A stretch of DNA of 64,000 bases from Lineus longissimus (taxonomy: Eukaryota; Nemertea; Pilidiophora; Heteronemertea; Lineidae): NCBI RefSeq assembly GCF_910592395.1, contig NC_088309.1, forward strand, positions 2,110,501 to 2,174,500, in the 5' to 3' direction. Positions within the stretch are counted from its first letter, which is position 1. Every line of letters begins with the position of its first letter. A program made the position numbers and the translations under genes. The notes beneath the pieces are model-generated. The model was not told the origin of the DNA. It worked only from the letters and a program-made list of their open reading frames with translations, and ran no database searches. This document shows positions 1 through 11,800 of this stretch, one piece after another.

Positions 1-138
1 TCATGGCCTTCTCCAAGTATAAATGTTTACTGATGGAGTTCAACAACAGACCAGAAAGAGGAACATGAAGGCTCAAATGACCTGACCTTATCAAGTGAAC
101 AATTGTTGCACAAGTACAATGTATACAGGTTGCATTAC

Positions 139-1093
139 CTGACAAGTCCAGTTCAGAAACCTTGCTCAGGTCCGTGACACCCCAGAAAACACTGCGTGCA
201 GCGAGAACAAATCTATGAGCTTTGATGCTTTGACCATCAAGCTGAACATGGAGGTCACTGGAATAGAAATTGAACATCATACGTTATTTGAAAATCCACA
301 GATAGAGCGAAAGCAACACTTTACATCAATAAAGCAGCGTGTGGGAAAACACTCAGGCATTGAACTTGTATGGTGCAGTTTCTGAGAGATTGATGTATTT
401 TAAAAAGCATTCCTTGTAAAACTACCACTGGCCAAAGATGAAGTCACTATGCAAATAAACCTATAAGTGCCTAACCATAATGGCACAGATACAAAAACGC
501 TCATCCTGCCTTGGAGGAGGAATTCTTTCTGCAGTCAGCACCTCCAGTTGCAGAGTGAACACTGCAGAAGAAGAAGGAGAAGCAACAATGCACCTGTATA
601 GTTCCTTATCAAACAGATCTGCCACTGTCTTCAAGAGCCGGGAAACAAAGTTATCTTCCTTGGCCTGGCCAGCTGACGCAGCGGCAACTTGGTATTTGCG
701 TTCAACATCTGCAAGCTTGCTTTGCAACTTCACATACTCCTCCCGCAGTAGCTTCAAATGGTTCTGAAGCTTGGTGACTTCAGCTGGAATGATGGAAATG
801 AATAACTCACCAAATCTATCAAGTATGGGCGTCAGATAGACAACAAACATACACTGTCATCGATACACTACAAATACACACACGAAATACACAGGATGCA
901 AAATACCGGTGAAAATCGGAAGATTACGACAAAAACATGCTCTTTTTATCGAGGAGCTTGTGCAACAATTAGTTATTGTACAGTAAAGTACACATCGAAC
1001 ATAGTTTGGTCATCGACCTTTCTTTGATTGTAACAGAAAATGTAGATGTTATTAAAAAATGTCAAAAATAATTATGAACTGACCATCCGCCAT
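139..1093 (-). CDS. ANKFY1: ANKFY1 (Rabankyrin-5), first three coding exons, partial
   Basis: ANKFY1 is a Rab5 effector of early endosomes and macropinosomes with an N-terminal coiled coil, BTB domain, ankyrin repeats and a C-terminal FYVE finger. Coding exons on the minus strand: 1084-1093 (encodes MAD plus one base), 594-783 and 139-257, with phases 1, 2 and 1 and GT-AG borders. Exon 2 encodes the coiled-coil start (AEVTKLQNHLKLLREEYVKL) and a segment SRLLKTVADLFDKELYS; exon 3 encodes the beginning of the BTB domain (SIKAHRFVLAARS). These match the N-terminus of vertebrate ANKFY1 (MAEEEVAKLEKHL..., AHKFVLAARS) almost residue for residue. The rest of the BTB, the ankyrin repeats and FYVE lie beyond the left edge. 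Exon 1 codes only ten bases, so it is the least certain border; its donor is GTCAGT. Confidence 0.87.
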
Positions 1094-1097
1094 CTTG
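1085..1097 (-). promoter_or_regulatory. YY1-type motif over the ANKFY1 start codon
   Basis: On the minus strand the start codon lies in CAAGATGGCGGAT, which matches the YY1 consensus AAGATGGCGG exactly. YY1 sites that overlap the initiation codon are known from many TATA-less housekeeping genes. Function here is inferred from the motif and its position only. Confidence 0.45.
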
Positions 1098-1987
1098 AAC
1101 ACTTCAGGTCACATGATCTGGTTCGTTCGGCGAATCAATCGCGACGGCTCCTGAACGATTTTGCTGTATCAACCAGCTGCTGTAAAGTCGACTATGTCCT
1201 GTCCATCCAACGGGCTGTCTCGTGGCCTCGTGGCCAAGTTAGGCGCCGGGGTTATTTAGACGATCACCAAAGATCACATCATATAATTGCTTGTACTCTA
1301 ATTTCCTACAACGGCGAAGACAATGTCATTGTCGTCGTACTACAGACGGCCGGGAGTGCAGGATAGATTCTCACGGTCGGCGAATTACTGCACACACCCG
1401 GTCACACCCCTACGCATATGTCATGACCAATGTATCAAGGATCCCCGGGCGATCTTTATGACCAATTCGTCCCAGGTGAGCATACGGTCCACGGACCATT
1501 TACCAGTTTACGCACTGAACTTCCAGCAGTATTGCCCCCGTTACCTTCACCCATACGCGCGTTTGACTGTAAAGCTTAATGATATCAATATATTGAGGGT
1601 CAAGATGCCGGCGCACTGGCACGTGCCAACCATCGTCAGCTGCCAAAGTGATGTAAACATAACAAATAAGGTGATCCTGTTCAGGGCCATATTTCTGTGC
1701 AGCAACCTAGAAAGTTTTTTTACAGGTTAGGTTCTGCTATTAAATTTAACCTACTTTCATTTCAGCTTCTTTGTGAGAGTTCACTTCAGCTGCACTGGCG
1801 CTGAAAGCGAGCAGCCCTGTGCCACTCATCAAAGCAGCAGCAACGGTTCCAATTGGTGTTCAAATTGGTGTACTGTAGGACATGGAGGATGTGCTCAGAT
1901 GTGATAACATAGCCGGGTTTAGCATCATGTCTAGCCAATATTCAAATCGTGCCTAAGGACGGCGGTGGATGGCATCATTCGACCAAA
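1098..1987. other. Divergent intergenic region, ANKFY1 / lectin receptor
   Basis: This spacer separates two divergently transcribed genes and must hold both promoters. Open frames of 100-135 codons cross it on the plus strand but show no recognisable domain, and no TATA box stands out. I see no further gene. Confidence 0.4.
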
Positions 1988-4900
1988 ATGGTGTGTTTAC
2001 CTGTGTTGCTTTCCGCCATTATTCAGTTAGCCTTTCTACAACTGATTTACGGTAAGCTTAGCCTGTAGCCTCCCATGCATGTGTAAGCATAACAACTTAG
2101 GTGTTTTACCTTCGATTAGAGCAATGGTTTTATACTGATAGTATCGTTATTGCCAAAGACTGCGTGTACTTGCTTAGTCCTTAGAGTCTGGTTACTCTAA
2201 GCTAAGTCTGGTGATTCAGAGAAGCATCCCCGGTGCAACAGTTATAAATGTCTGAGGATAGAGCTAGGAAAACTACACTGAAGGATAGAATGTCTCGGTT
2301 AAAAAGGCTTCCATGAAACGCTTTGATCTCCGTGGTATTGGAAGGTCTCCCGGCGTCTCATACGTCACCATTTTACAAGAGAGAAGGACACTCAACTGTC
2401 ACCGCCAAAGCGAAATTGCCAGCAGAGTCGCCCTGGTCAAATAATTTTTCTGATTATTCAGTCGAGGTTTTTGGCATCAACCTTATTGTCAATGGAAAAG
2501 GACAGTCAAATATTTGATTTTCGAGATTGTGTCACGAGGATATGATTCATATCACTGCCAGTGGTTATAAGATTCAATGCAATCACATCCGGCCTCCATT
2601 GCCACATCTTTATTTCCGCAGACGCAGGATGTTAACAACCAGTACTCATGACCGAGTGAACCTCTCAACTTCGTTTCAGAACAGTCAACTTCTCTTAGCA
2701 CCGAGCAAATAAATAATTATGATTACCCACTTAAGGAATATTCCGTAAATAAAAACAAAAGGCCTGCTTAATGTTTGGAATTGAATTGCCTCGGTGCCCC
2801 CATAAATAAAGTCACTCTGTGTCTAGGTCTATCTCCAAGGCTAGGAGGTGTCGTCATCGCCATTCGTCACATCATGCATGTGCCGCGACACTGTCATGAC
2901 CAGGGTCTCTCCTCGACCTGATGACTGTATTTCATAATCATCATGTCCTTCATCGACGCTCTGATTGTGACTCGCCAAGTTTTCTCTTATTCCAGCCAAC
3001 CCCTCTGTTCGAGGATGTTCAAAGCGAGGAATAGAACTCTCCTGCCCGATGGACACCAGGATTGCCATCACGGATTCCAAGTTGACGCCCTGCGACTTCA
3101 CCAGCGGCGGCTCGGTCGGAGAGAATGCCATGTGGAGTCAGTGCAACTTGAGGCAGGGATGTGGCTTTGAGGGAATGTTTCTCACCGAAGTAGATGTGTC
3201 TTACAAATGTGGTGAGTCATTCTGAGCAGCTCCACACAGGGATTTGTAATGCACTATTGACACTCGCTTTTTGTTGTGAAGCTTGTATAGTTCAATGCTT
3301 GGAGTTCCTTCTCAAGAACTCAATTAGCGAGCATCAGACAATTGCATGCGGGTAAACGATTTGATGGCCTGCTATAGTAATAACACTTCAGCCAATATCC
3401 TTAACAAGTTGTAAACATGTATGCAGAGGGAAATTGTTATGGCATCAATGAGAGAAATGGTCCCATAAGCACTAATAGTTTCGATGGTGAGATGCTTTCT
3501 TGTATTAAGATGCATGATGATTCACGGCTTACGAGTATCGTCACTTACATATAAACGTATCTGACACCGTTGTCTTCTAGTGCCGTACATCCCTGGCTAC
3601 GTTCACGACATGTGCGCAGCCCATGTCGAAGACAGTCCCCTCCTCTACCTCAGCAGCCCGCATTACGCCAGCCCAGGGAAGCGGGCGCCCTGTATATGTG
3701 GCGCCTTCATGACAAAACCGACCAACATCACAATCTACATCTCTAATGATCTCCTCGAGGACCAGGAACTCTCTATTGAGATGGACGGCAGGACAACCAT
3801 CCATGTGACCCAACAAACTCCGGGGAAAGAGTATGGCAGGCTCACCAGGACGGTCCAAACTTTCATCAGATTTGGATTCTTTAACGGGAATCCCAGGATG
3901 GGCGGAAGCTTCTTGTTGCTGTATGAAGTAGAAGGTAAGGCTGTGTAGTACCGCCTCGAATGTCTTTGCCGGTAAAGCGCACCAGTCAAGGACGATGCAT
4001 TAAAGAAAGCCAATAATAGGCCTAGGTTCGAGACCAATATGGATAACTTGTTAAATTGACAGGACGAACGTCATCAAGCTGTCGTCTTCATAATCATGAG
4101 TCTTCTTGTCAAGGATATGGCCTACGCGGTTAGCACAATTAGCTATTAGAATTATAACTGCTCTTGGCGAATGAGGAAGGGTGTCTCTTGTGTTACTTCA
4201 AAATGTATATACATGTATTGTTGATTTGACTATAGTTATGTGGCGGGACAGAACAGACGTTAAAGGTCAGGAAGCATAACATACTGTCCTAGTCACAATC
4301 GCTATAATCATAGTCAATGACGAACGATCTGTTGATTTGCTATATAATGACAATATTTCTGCATTAGAATGTTAATGAATGAGATGGCAAAGATAGTTAA
4401 ATACTCAATAGGCTGTATTTCCCTGACATCAATAAATGACAGTTTTATGTTTACTAATGACTTGCTAATGGCCACTTTTTATCATGACTATTTGTAAGTG
4501 ATTTATGGTCTGTTGGGAAGTTAATTGAGATCGAGAGTTAGCTAAGTTTTGCCTCCGTACTGGGCAGTTCTCTTTACCGAGCTCCAACTTTTTTCCCCAG
4601 TAATGACATCCTCCAGGTCCTCTATGATGTATAGGACTGCCGTAAGCGGTATAAAGATGCAATGGATGATATGAAAAGAGCCGTTAAAATGAGGCAATCC
4701 ACATTACCAAATTGTGGAAACAGCGTATGAGAATTGCAGTCCACCAATTACCACAACTAGACAGTAAACAGGAGACAGTGAGAGTCACGGACCTGAAGAG
4801 TAGGACTCCTGGCTGAAGCCGTCACCGACAGTCTTCATGCTCGGGTGTCACTCGACACCTTAATAAATCTGTTTTCGCTGCAAGACAAAGTGTCGACAGT

Positions 4901-7291
4901 TGTTCCAATTGCTCGAGACAATCTTCACCAAAATCACTATCTGCAGTGGAACCCCGGTCGGCGACCACCTCGGTAACGCGACCATTCATCCTCGGTCCAA
5001 TGGGTGGTCGTGTTACCGGGGTTCCACTGTATTTGCATCCCTTTTGTTGCATACCTTTTTCCTCCATCATCAACGAATGTTGAATATTGCAGGGGACAGA
5101 GCGATCAAGTTCAGTTGTGAGAAAGTGCCCGTTGCTCCGGTATTCCCGAGTCGTGGCCCACAGACGAGCACAACCTACCATCTCCCGCCATGGCCAGGCC
5201 TTTCCACAGAGAGACCATCCTTCGCGACTACTTCACCTGTCAGTCAGCAAAGCTCAGAAAACGACGGTGAGACCTTTGTCTGAACTTCGTACTCTACTTC
5301 GTACAACGTAAACAAGGGATTTTTTGGCGCTGCGACCTACGATCATCATCGCATGCGAAACAAATCTCTCGTTTGCTTTGGTCATCCCTGGTCCCTGCAA
5401 CAAGGATCGGTGATCGCTTCTCTGCGAGACCTGCGATCAGTATTGAACCCAAAGCCGATTTCATGATCCGACGCATCGGCATCGGCATCAGCGTTTTGTA
5501 TGAACTCCTTGACTAAACTCTTTACCATTTACTCTAGTGAATCCCGATGGTTCTTTTTTATACCTATCGTCCACGTAAGTATCCTTAGATGATAGGCCAC
5601 TCTGCCGTTAACTCGGCATCCGTCCCAGTAAGCGGTCGTTGACCATTAATACTTCTTCTCTCAGATAAGATGGTCCCCATCCTTGGAGCAGTCATCCCGG
5701 TCGTGTTGATAGGCGTGGTGGCTGGTCTTATCACAATCTTCACATGCAGGTTAGTATGCTGTACCAGAGTCCCCCAAGACAGCACTATTCTTAGCCTTTG
5801 CTGTTCGAAATGAGCTTTTTCTACAGGCAAAGTTGTTCAAATCACGCGGTACAATTTCTGTTGACGTCTTCTTGTTGTAGCCAATATTTTCATAGTACCA
5901 CCAATGCTTTCTTACCATCTGGGGTCTGCAGGCAGTAGCTTAGGGGTCAAATCGGTGGTCTTTCATATCAGGTGACTATTATGCGCACACAGGGGACTGA
6001 GTCATGTTCGATTAAGGGTCTCGTGGACGTGTGAATAGTTTTGATGTACTGTGAAATAGGAGAGACCCCTATTGACGACTTCGTGTGACTTCATCTGACC
6101 TAACTGACTCCTGTCTTCACTTTCCCTTTGACATTTTGCAGACGCAGAAGAAATAGACAGCCAAAAAAGAAGATCGTTGCTTCTGTAGCTCTGGATTTGA
6201 CCATCGCAAACAATCTGGAAAAGCTAAGACGTACCGAGGGTTCAACGAGTCCCGACGTCATGATGAACAGAACCTACGGATTGGTTGAAGGGGACAACCT
6301 CATTACCTCTACCACAAGACCAGATAACCGCCAACAGAAGGAATATCACTACGCTTGTGTTGACTTGGAGGAAGCAAAATACGCCAATGACTTAGGTGAT
6401 AGAAAGTATGCCAATGTGAGTAAGGGTACTTCTCTGGCAATAGATGGTGCAATAGACAGCGAGGGTTGTATTGAAGGTGCGGCGCAGGGTGGGACAAGGG
6501 GTAAAAGAGGGCGGAGTGGCCCTGTTCCTGCCCCAAGAACGCTGAAACCGGGAGAGGACAAGGCCAAGCATTTTTATTCGAACTTCGAAACAGCTGAATA
6601 CATCAAATGCACGAACCTAGAACGAGAGGAACTGATGAAGGAAAATGACCTCTTTCAGGAGATACGACAGACATTGAAAGATAGAGCGAAAGGGGGCGCC
6701 CCTGTTCCCGCACCAAGGGGCAGTAAACGGACGCCTGATCCTGGACGTTTTTATTCTAACTTGTCAGGCGACAGGGACCAGCTCCCATCCGGTGTGAGGG
6801 GCCAACTGCAATCTGCTAGTTCTACAGGCAGCCACGGCGATACATTCCAAATCCATGACATCGACCAATCAATGGACAGTGGGTATAATGACCAGCAGGT
6901 GGCGCTCGACGATTTAGCTGGATATCAACCAATCGAATTTGGCAACGTCGGTAGGCCGACTGGTACAATCCAACATGGCCGAGTTTTCAATGTTGAAAGG
7001 AACTCAAAATCGGACCAAACTTCGCCTGAAAGAGATTTGTCACAAACTGAGTGCACTATGATAGAGAACGACTTGTATGAATCTGCTGATGGTCCTGAGA
7101 GGGATGCTGGTTTGGTACATGATTCCGAGGGCGATGAAGAGGGTCTCCTTAGCGACAACGAACTGTACCAAGCCGTGGACGTGAGTGCAGGAGAGGTGCA
7201 GGCGATTATGAAGGAGAACGATATCTACCAACCTCTCAATATGTGTAGAGAGAGTTACATGAAAGAAAACGATATCTACCAGGATTTCTAG
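1988..7291 (+). CDS. Type I receptor: SUEL-like lectin + CUB-like + TM + tyrosine-motif tail
   Basis: Six exons (1988-2051, 2996-3211, 3581-3934, 5093-5266, 5665-5749, 6142-7291) join in phase to 680 codons. Residues 1-21 form a hydrophobic signal peptide. Residues 28-93 resemble a SUEL/rhamnose-binding lectin domain, with GIELSCP near the start, Cys at about 29, 38, 54, 71, 77 and 93 and a closing VSYKC. Residues 94-212 look CUB-like (LSSPHYASP early, GGSFLLLYEVE at the end). Residues 220-270 are a Ser/Thr/Pro stalk, 273-296 one membrane helix, followed by the basic stop-transfer RRRRNRQPKKK. The 383-residue tail has 15 tyrosines, including four YxN sites (YAN twice, YSN twice), two PVPAPR motifs and five repeats of E/D-N-D/E-L/I-Y/F. 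YxN suits Grb2-type SH2 domains and PxxxPR suits CIN85/CD2AP-type SH3 domains. Signalling by tyrosine phosphorylation is inferred; I know no named gene with this architecture. Confidence 0.82.
4943..5030. mobile_element. 88-bp foldback element (family B), intact copy
   Basis: A short element in intron 3 of the lectin receptor gene. It begins CAGTGGAACCCCGGT and ends with the exact reverse complement ACCGGGGTTCCACTG, a 15-bp perfect terminal inverted repeat. Inner sequence repeats the motif GACCAC / GTGGTC and GGTAACGCGACC. Related copies lie at 37885-37961 and 47549-47700. This is the structure of a non-autonomous DNA transposon (MITE); the CAGTGGAACC end resembles pogo/Tc1-type ends, which is only suggestive. 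Confidence 0.65.
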
Positions 7292-7345
7292 TATTCAGAT
7301 TTGCCAAACAATATACTTGTAATCTTTTCTATAGTTGAATCTGTA

Positions 7346-7351
7346 AATAAA
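7346..7351 (+). terminator. Poly(A) signal of the lectin receptor gene
   Basis: AATAAA lies about 55 bases after the TAG stop codon at 7289-7291, within an AT-rich stretch, as expected for cleavage and polyadenylation. Confidence 0.6.
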
Positions 7352-8865
7352 ATATTCATAGTTTTACTTGTTGTACTCCTTTGTATTGTTACATCGAGGA
7401 TGACTGAGCTACTTATGAATGTACCTTATGTGGGCTGGTGCAAGTAAGCAGCTTTCGCCGGGGGCGCTGTCGAGGGCCTATATTTCATTCCCATGCAGTT
7501 TATCCGCATTAAAACCAGGACTTTAAATTTATATTATTTCACTCAAGTATATATTTTGAATGTGATTAAGGGCGAGGCACAATTAGCTACATGTGAACAC
7601 GTTGTCTTCGGTACAAATATAACCTGGGGTGCGTAATGTTGGGGTTTCAATAAAGGCCTATGAAAGTCGAAATATTTTATATTTATACGATAGATTGGCT
7701 TCGTGGCCCGGTAAGCCGAATGATCAGGACAAACCCAACATAACCGTCAACCACTTTTAGGCCTACTTCGAGGCGTGAGAGAACGAAGACTGGCTGAAAA
7801 CGTCAATGAGTGTTACTTCGCGTGATGGATTAATTAGAGATGCAATAATAAGGTAGGTTTTGCGCGTCATGTAAACGCATCTAAAAAACTCTGGCTAAAA
7901 CGTTGTTTTGGACGTCGTGGTCTTTTTCATCCAGTACAGTGTAGTTGTAAGAATCAGTACAGTGTAGTTGTAAGAATAGGCTATGAAATTTTTCACCCCG
8001 CCATAGATCCATCTTCACATTAGTGTATCACCTCCGGTATAATACCGCATTGTCGATGGACAAGGGGTCTGTGCGATTGGCCGCTGATTCTGAGGAAGAC
8101 CTCCGGTTGCTCATCAAGGGACCTTGATGGTAAAAGTCGCATAAAAGAATGAAACAAATGATATATTAAACCTTTCATGGTGGATACGTGGTTAGGTTAG
8201 CGGTTAAACGTACCGACTGCTCCCTCTTAGTCATTCATGGCCAACCACCCGATCATGACAGAGGAAAAGCGCATTACCCCGTATTGCTTAGTTCACTTTG
8301 ACTTGAAGGGCTTTACTTCTTTTCAAGGACGAGTGTCTCCCGATCCCTAACTGTAAACACACCAGAAGTCAACACTTGATTGGCCATAAGGGGGCTTTTT
8401 ACGTCAACACCCTTTTATACGTTAACTCTTGTTTTTACAACCACTTACACACATGCATAGAGAGCAGGTGACTTTATGGCTTCAAATAATGGCGACCTTC
8501 ATACAGTACGCTTGACATGAATTAGTCCAGAGTCTCATTGGGAATTTGTTCCTAAGTGGGATCTTCAACGACTACCTATAATCAAGAGTCTTTCAATAAA
8601 GACGCCCACTCTTTTTAACATTTCAGTGCCGTCCCGAGTGAACATTCTCTACCCACCTGTCCGTGTTTGTGACATACTTATCAAGAAAATCACCGAGGAA
8701 TTCCCAATTACCGGTAGAAGTGGAACGGATGCTGTACAATATGATTATACATGTACTCCGTGGATGACAACTGTTGAATAGAGCTATTTCGGGGGAGAAT
8801 ATGCTAATTGCCGCTGTTGGATTTGATTCATTGTCCGGGTGAAGGAAAATATATTTTTTTTCAAA
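7352..8865. other. Intergenic spacer, lectin receptor to sulfotransferase
   Basis: No frame here has recognisable coding content. It holds the 23-bp direct duplication at 7932-7977 and presumably the promoter and any 5' UTR of the sulfotransferase gene. Confidence 0.4.
7932..7977. repeat. Exact 23-bp tandem duplication
   Basis: Two identical, adjacent copies of a 23-base unit beginning CAGTACAGTGTAG (7932-7954 and 7955-7977). No sign of a longer array. Confidence 0.9.
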
Positions 8866-11800
8866 ATGCAGTTTCTGGTGTTTGGTATCAAGACGATGAA
8901 AATCGGTCTGTTGGCGGCCATGTTTGCGTCGCTTACAGCAACAACATTTGTGTACATCTTTAATAACGCTTGGGCAAAAGTCATGTCAAAAGCCATTCCC
9001 GTCCAGACGACGAAAACAGTTAAAATTCTCAGGGATTGGAAGTACAGGTTGTCGTCAAAGAAGTCAGTTGTGAAAAACGATTGGTTGGATACGCAGATGG
9101 AGGATATGGCTTTAGTCAACATGCATAGCGATTACGAACATTTACCAGTTGCAGATGCGCCCTCTGTGTTTGACCAACTTGGATTACTACCACAGCAGAA
9201 ATCGGAATTGGTGGTGCCGGAAGTGGTTCGGACCAATATTCGACAAGGGATGGCAGATTTTCCACGCCCTACAGACCTCGAGGTGCTTTATCATTCTTCA
9301 CAAAATGAAAAATATGATCTCAGTGTAAGTTGAATTTTCATATCGTCCAACCTAGAGTTAAACAGGGAGAACGAAAAGTCTATCGGTCGCTTTCTTTTTA
9401 CAGCGCTCAGTCATCAACACAATGACCCATCGTTCCCTTGTTGCGGTAAAGAGTGAAATCCGTCGCCGGAAGGCTTGTTTTTCAAATTAAAGTCACACTG
9501 CAATAACGCACCGGCAGTCGGCGCTGTTTCCCGCTTTCGCAGGCCTTTGGGGTCTGCTTCAATTACCGAGGTAATAACTTATATCAAGGCCAATTTCCCG
9601 CGCTCGCCACTGTAATTGAAACAGGCCTTGACACGTGTACTATCATTGTCCCTTCTTTCCTAGTATGACTAGTGATCTAATATAGTTCGATTTATAGCCC
9701 ATTATTTCCTTTGGGGAATTGCCCTAACGTTTTTTTTATTCACTTTCAGCCGCCACTGCCTAGCCTGTCCTCATGGGAGAAGACGCCATGTTGGTTGACA
9801 GGTGCAACCTTCAGTTGTCTCCCCGCATATTATGTCGTCGGGTTTAGTAAATGTGCCACGCATGACGTCCACCAGAGGCTGACAAGCCATCCGTTTATTG
9901 GGACCACCACGAGTAGGGGACCCAGCATTTGGTCGAACATTACTGGTAAGCCAACAGTGTAGCCTACTGAGATCCAACGGTTGAAGTTTGCGGAGTTTCT
10001 GCGCTGCCTAAAGAACTGCGGACTCTGAGTATAAATGGGTAAAAAGATGGGGATAGAAAAATCAGGACGTTGGAACACGTTTGCAACTGGGGGTTAGGTA
10101 TTTGCTAAATGAGTACCTTGCGCTGGTAAATTTCGTGTTGAAGTTTGAAGAACCACGTATGACACATGTAAAGGTAGACTCTTTCACCAGTCTCCTCCAT
10201 TCGCTGCCCGGAGTGGAGGGCCGAAGGTCCCTGGACAATATATATAAAGGACGAGAGAAACAGCATTTAATTTCTGATTGTTTTTGATGTCATGCACACT
10301 TGTTTGCTTTTCCAGAAACTAAACTGAGTGCTTCGGCTAAACAACTCGGCGTATTAGTAAATATACACGGCAACAAGTGTAAAAATCAGTATATATTAGG
10401 TAGGTACCCTGACGAATTCATTAAATCCTTCACAGCCTCAGTGTCACATATAGTGTTTTCTTATTTTCAAAAACTAGTGATCTGTGACTACCCGATTCTA
10501 CTACAGCTATTCACTAAGTGGCGGTTTTACATCGCAGCTCACGCTCATTCCTCTCTGGAAGGGACTGTGCCCCTCCTCTTTCTAAAGTTTCTAGATTCGC
10601 CACTGCCGTATTTTGCCTCTTTAACGGGCATTCGATCAACTAAAATTACCGGGTCAATAGCCTTTAATGAAAGCCATCCTCCTTTAACGTATATACTGGC
10701 TATCACGCTCGTCGCGATCAGTGGAAGCAGCCGTTTGCGATCCTTACCAACATTTTGTTTCCTTCCAAGGTGACCGTAGCCGCACCCTTGTAACTGAGAA
10801 AGCCTACATCATCGGCGACCAGATGATACCGTCGGCATCTTTGATCAAAAGGTTTACTCCCCGAGCTCGCTTCGTTGTCATGTTGAGGGATCCAGCTGCC
10901 AGGTAAGCGATGTGACAAGACCAGTGGTGTGAGTCTCATTGTAATGTTCAGGGACCCATGCCAGCTATCAGGTAAGCGATGATGTGACCGTGACGATAAT
11001 GAGAGGTGTGAGTTTACTTATAGTACCTTTTGATGAAATAGCTTTAAATGGAAGGATCAATACCTTAGTTCTGGGACTGTGTCTAATGAAGTAATGGCAG
11101 TTCAGCGTGCTTGCTATAAACAACCTAACTGTTCTGGAAAAGCCGCTGAAGAAGAATGTCTTTTTTTTCTTCTCTTCCAGGGCTTACTCTGAGTACATTC
11201 ATAATGGCTTCGACGAAACCCAGCAGGCCGCCTCCCAGACCTACTTCAAACAAAATGTCGAGAAGCTGATACGCGTATACATGGACTGTATTGAGAGAAT
11301 GGGGTTACGGAAATGTGTCAATGACCCCAGGATACGGTCCATGGACGTCGAGGTAAGATGTTGACAAAAAAATCAAATACATGTACGACTTTTATTGCTG
11401 GAGACCCTGTTTCAAGACAATATGAAACACATGAATGCAATGTGTCCATGTTTCATTGAAAGAACTATCACGAAAGTCATTGTACTCTACCCGACATTCA
11501 AAGCTGTTCCTCCTCCTTTTCCACACGAGGTCCCCTCTCTATACTCGCACCCGATCCTTGCCTCCTCATTCTCCACACTGAATAACCTGTACTTCATATC
11601 CGTTATTTTTCCTGTCACAGATGCAGTTATACCAAGGCATGTACGCCTTCTTCCTGGCAGAGTGGCTTGGTAGCTTCCCAAAGGAACAATTCTTCTTTTT
11701 ACGAACCGAGGACTACGCAGCCGACATCAGGGGCACAACTGGAAAACTGTTCAAGTTTTTGGGAGCGCGTGAGTATTCTCGTTTGTAGCATAAGATTTAA

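Noticed and set aside
9540-9630. Foldback of CTTCAATTAC and GTAATTGAAA near sulfotransferase exon 1
   Set aside because: Arms are short and interrupted, with no second copy found in the window.
10300-10773. 157-codon open frame between sulfotransferase exons 2 and 3
   Set aside because: No domain, runs through the true acceptor of exon 3 in another frame, and composition looks like chance AT-rich sequence. Only the 84-base cassette idea within it is kept, at low confidence.
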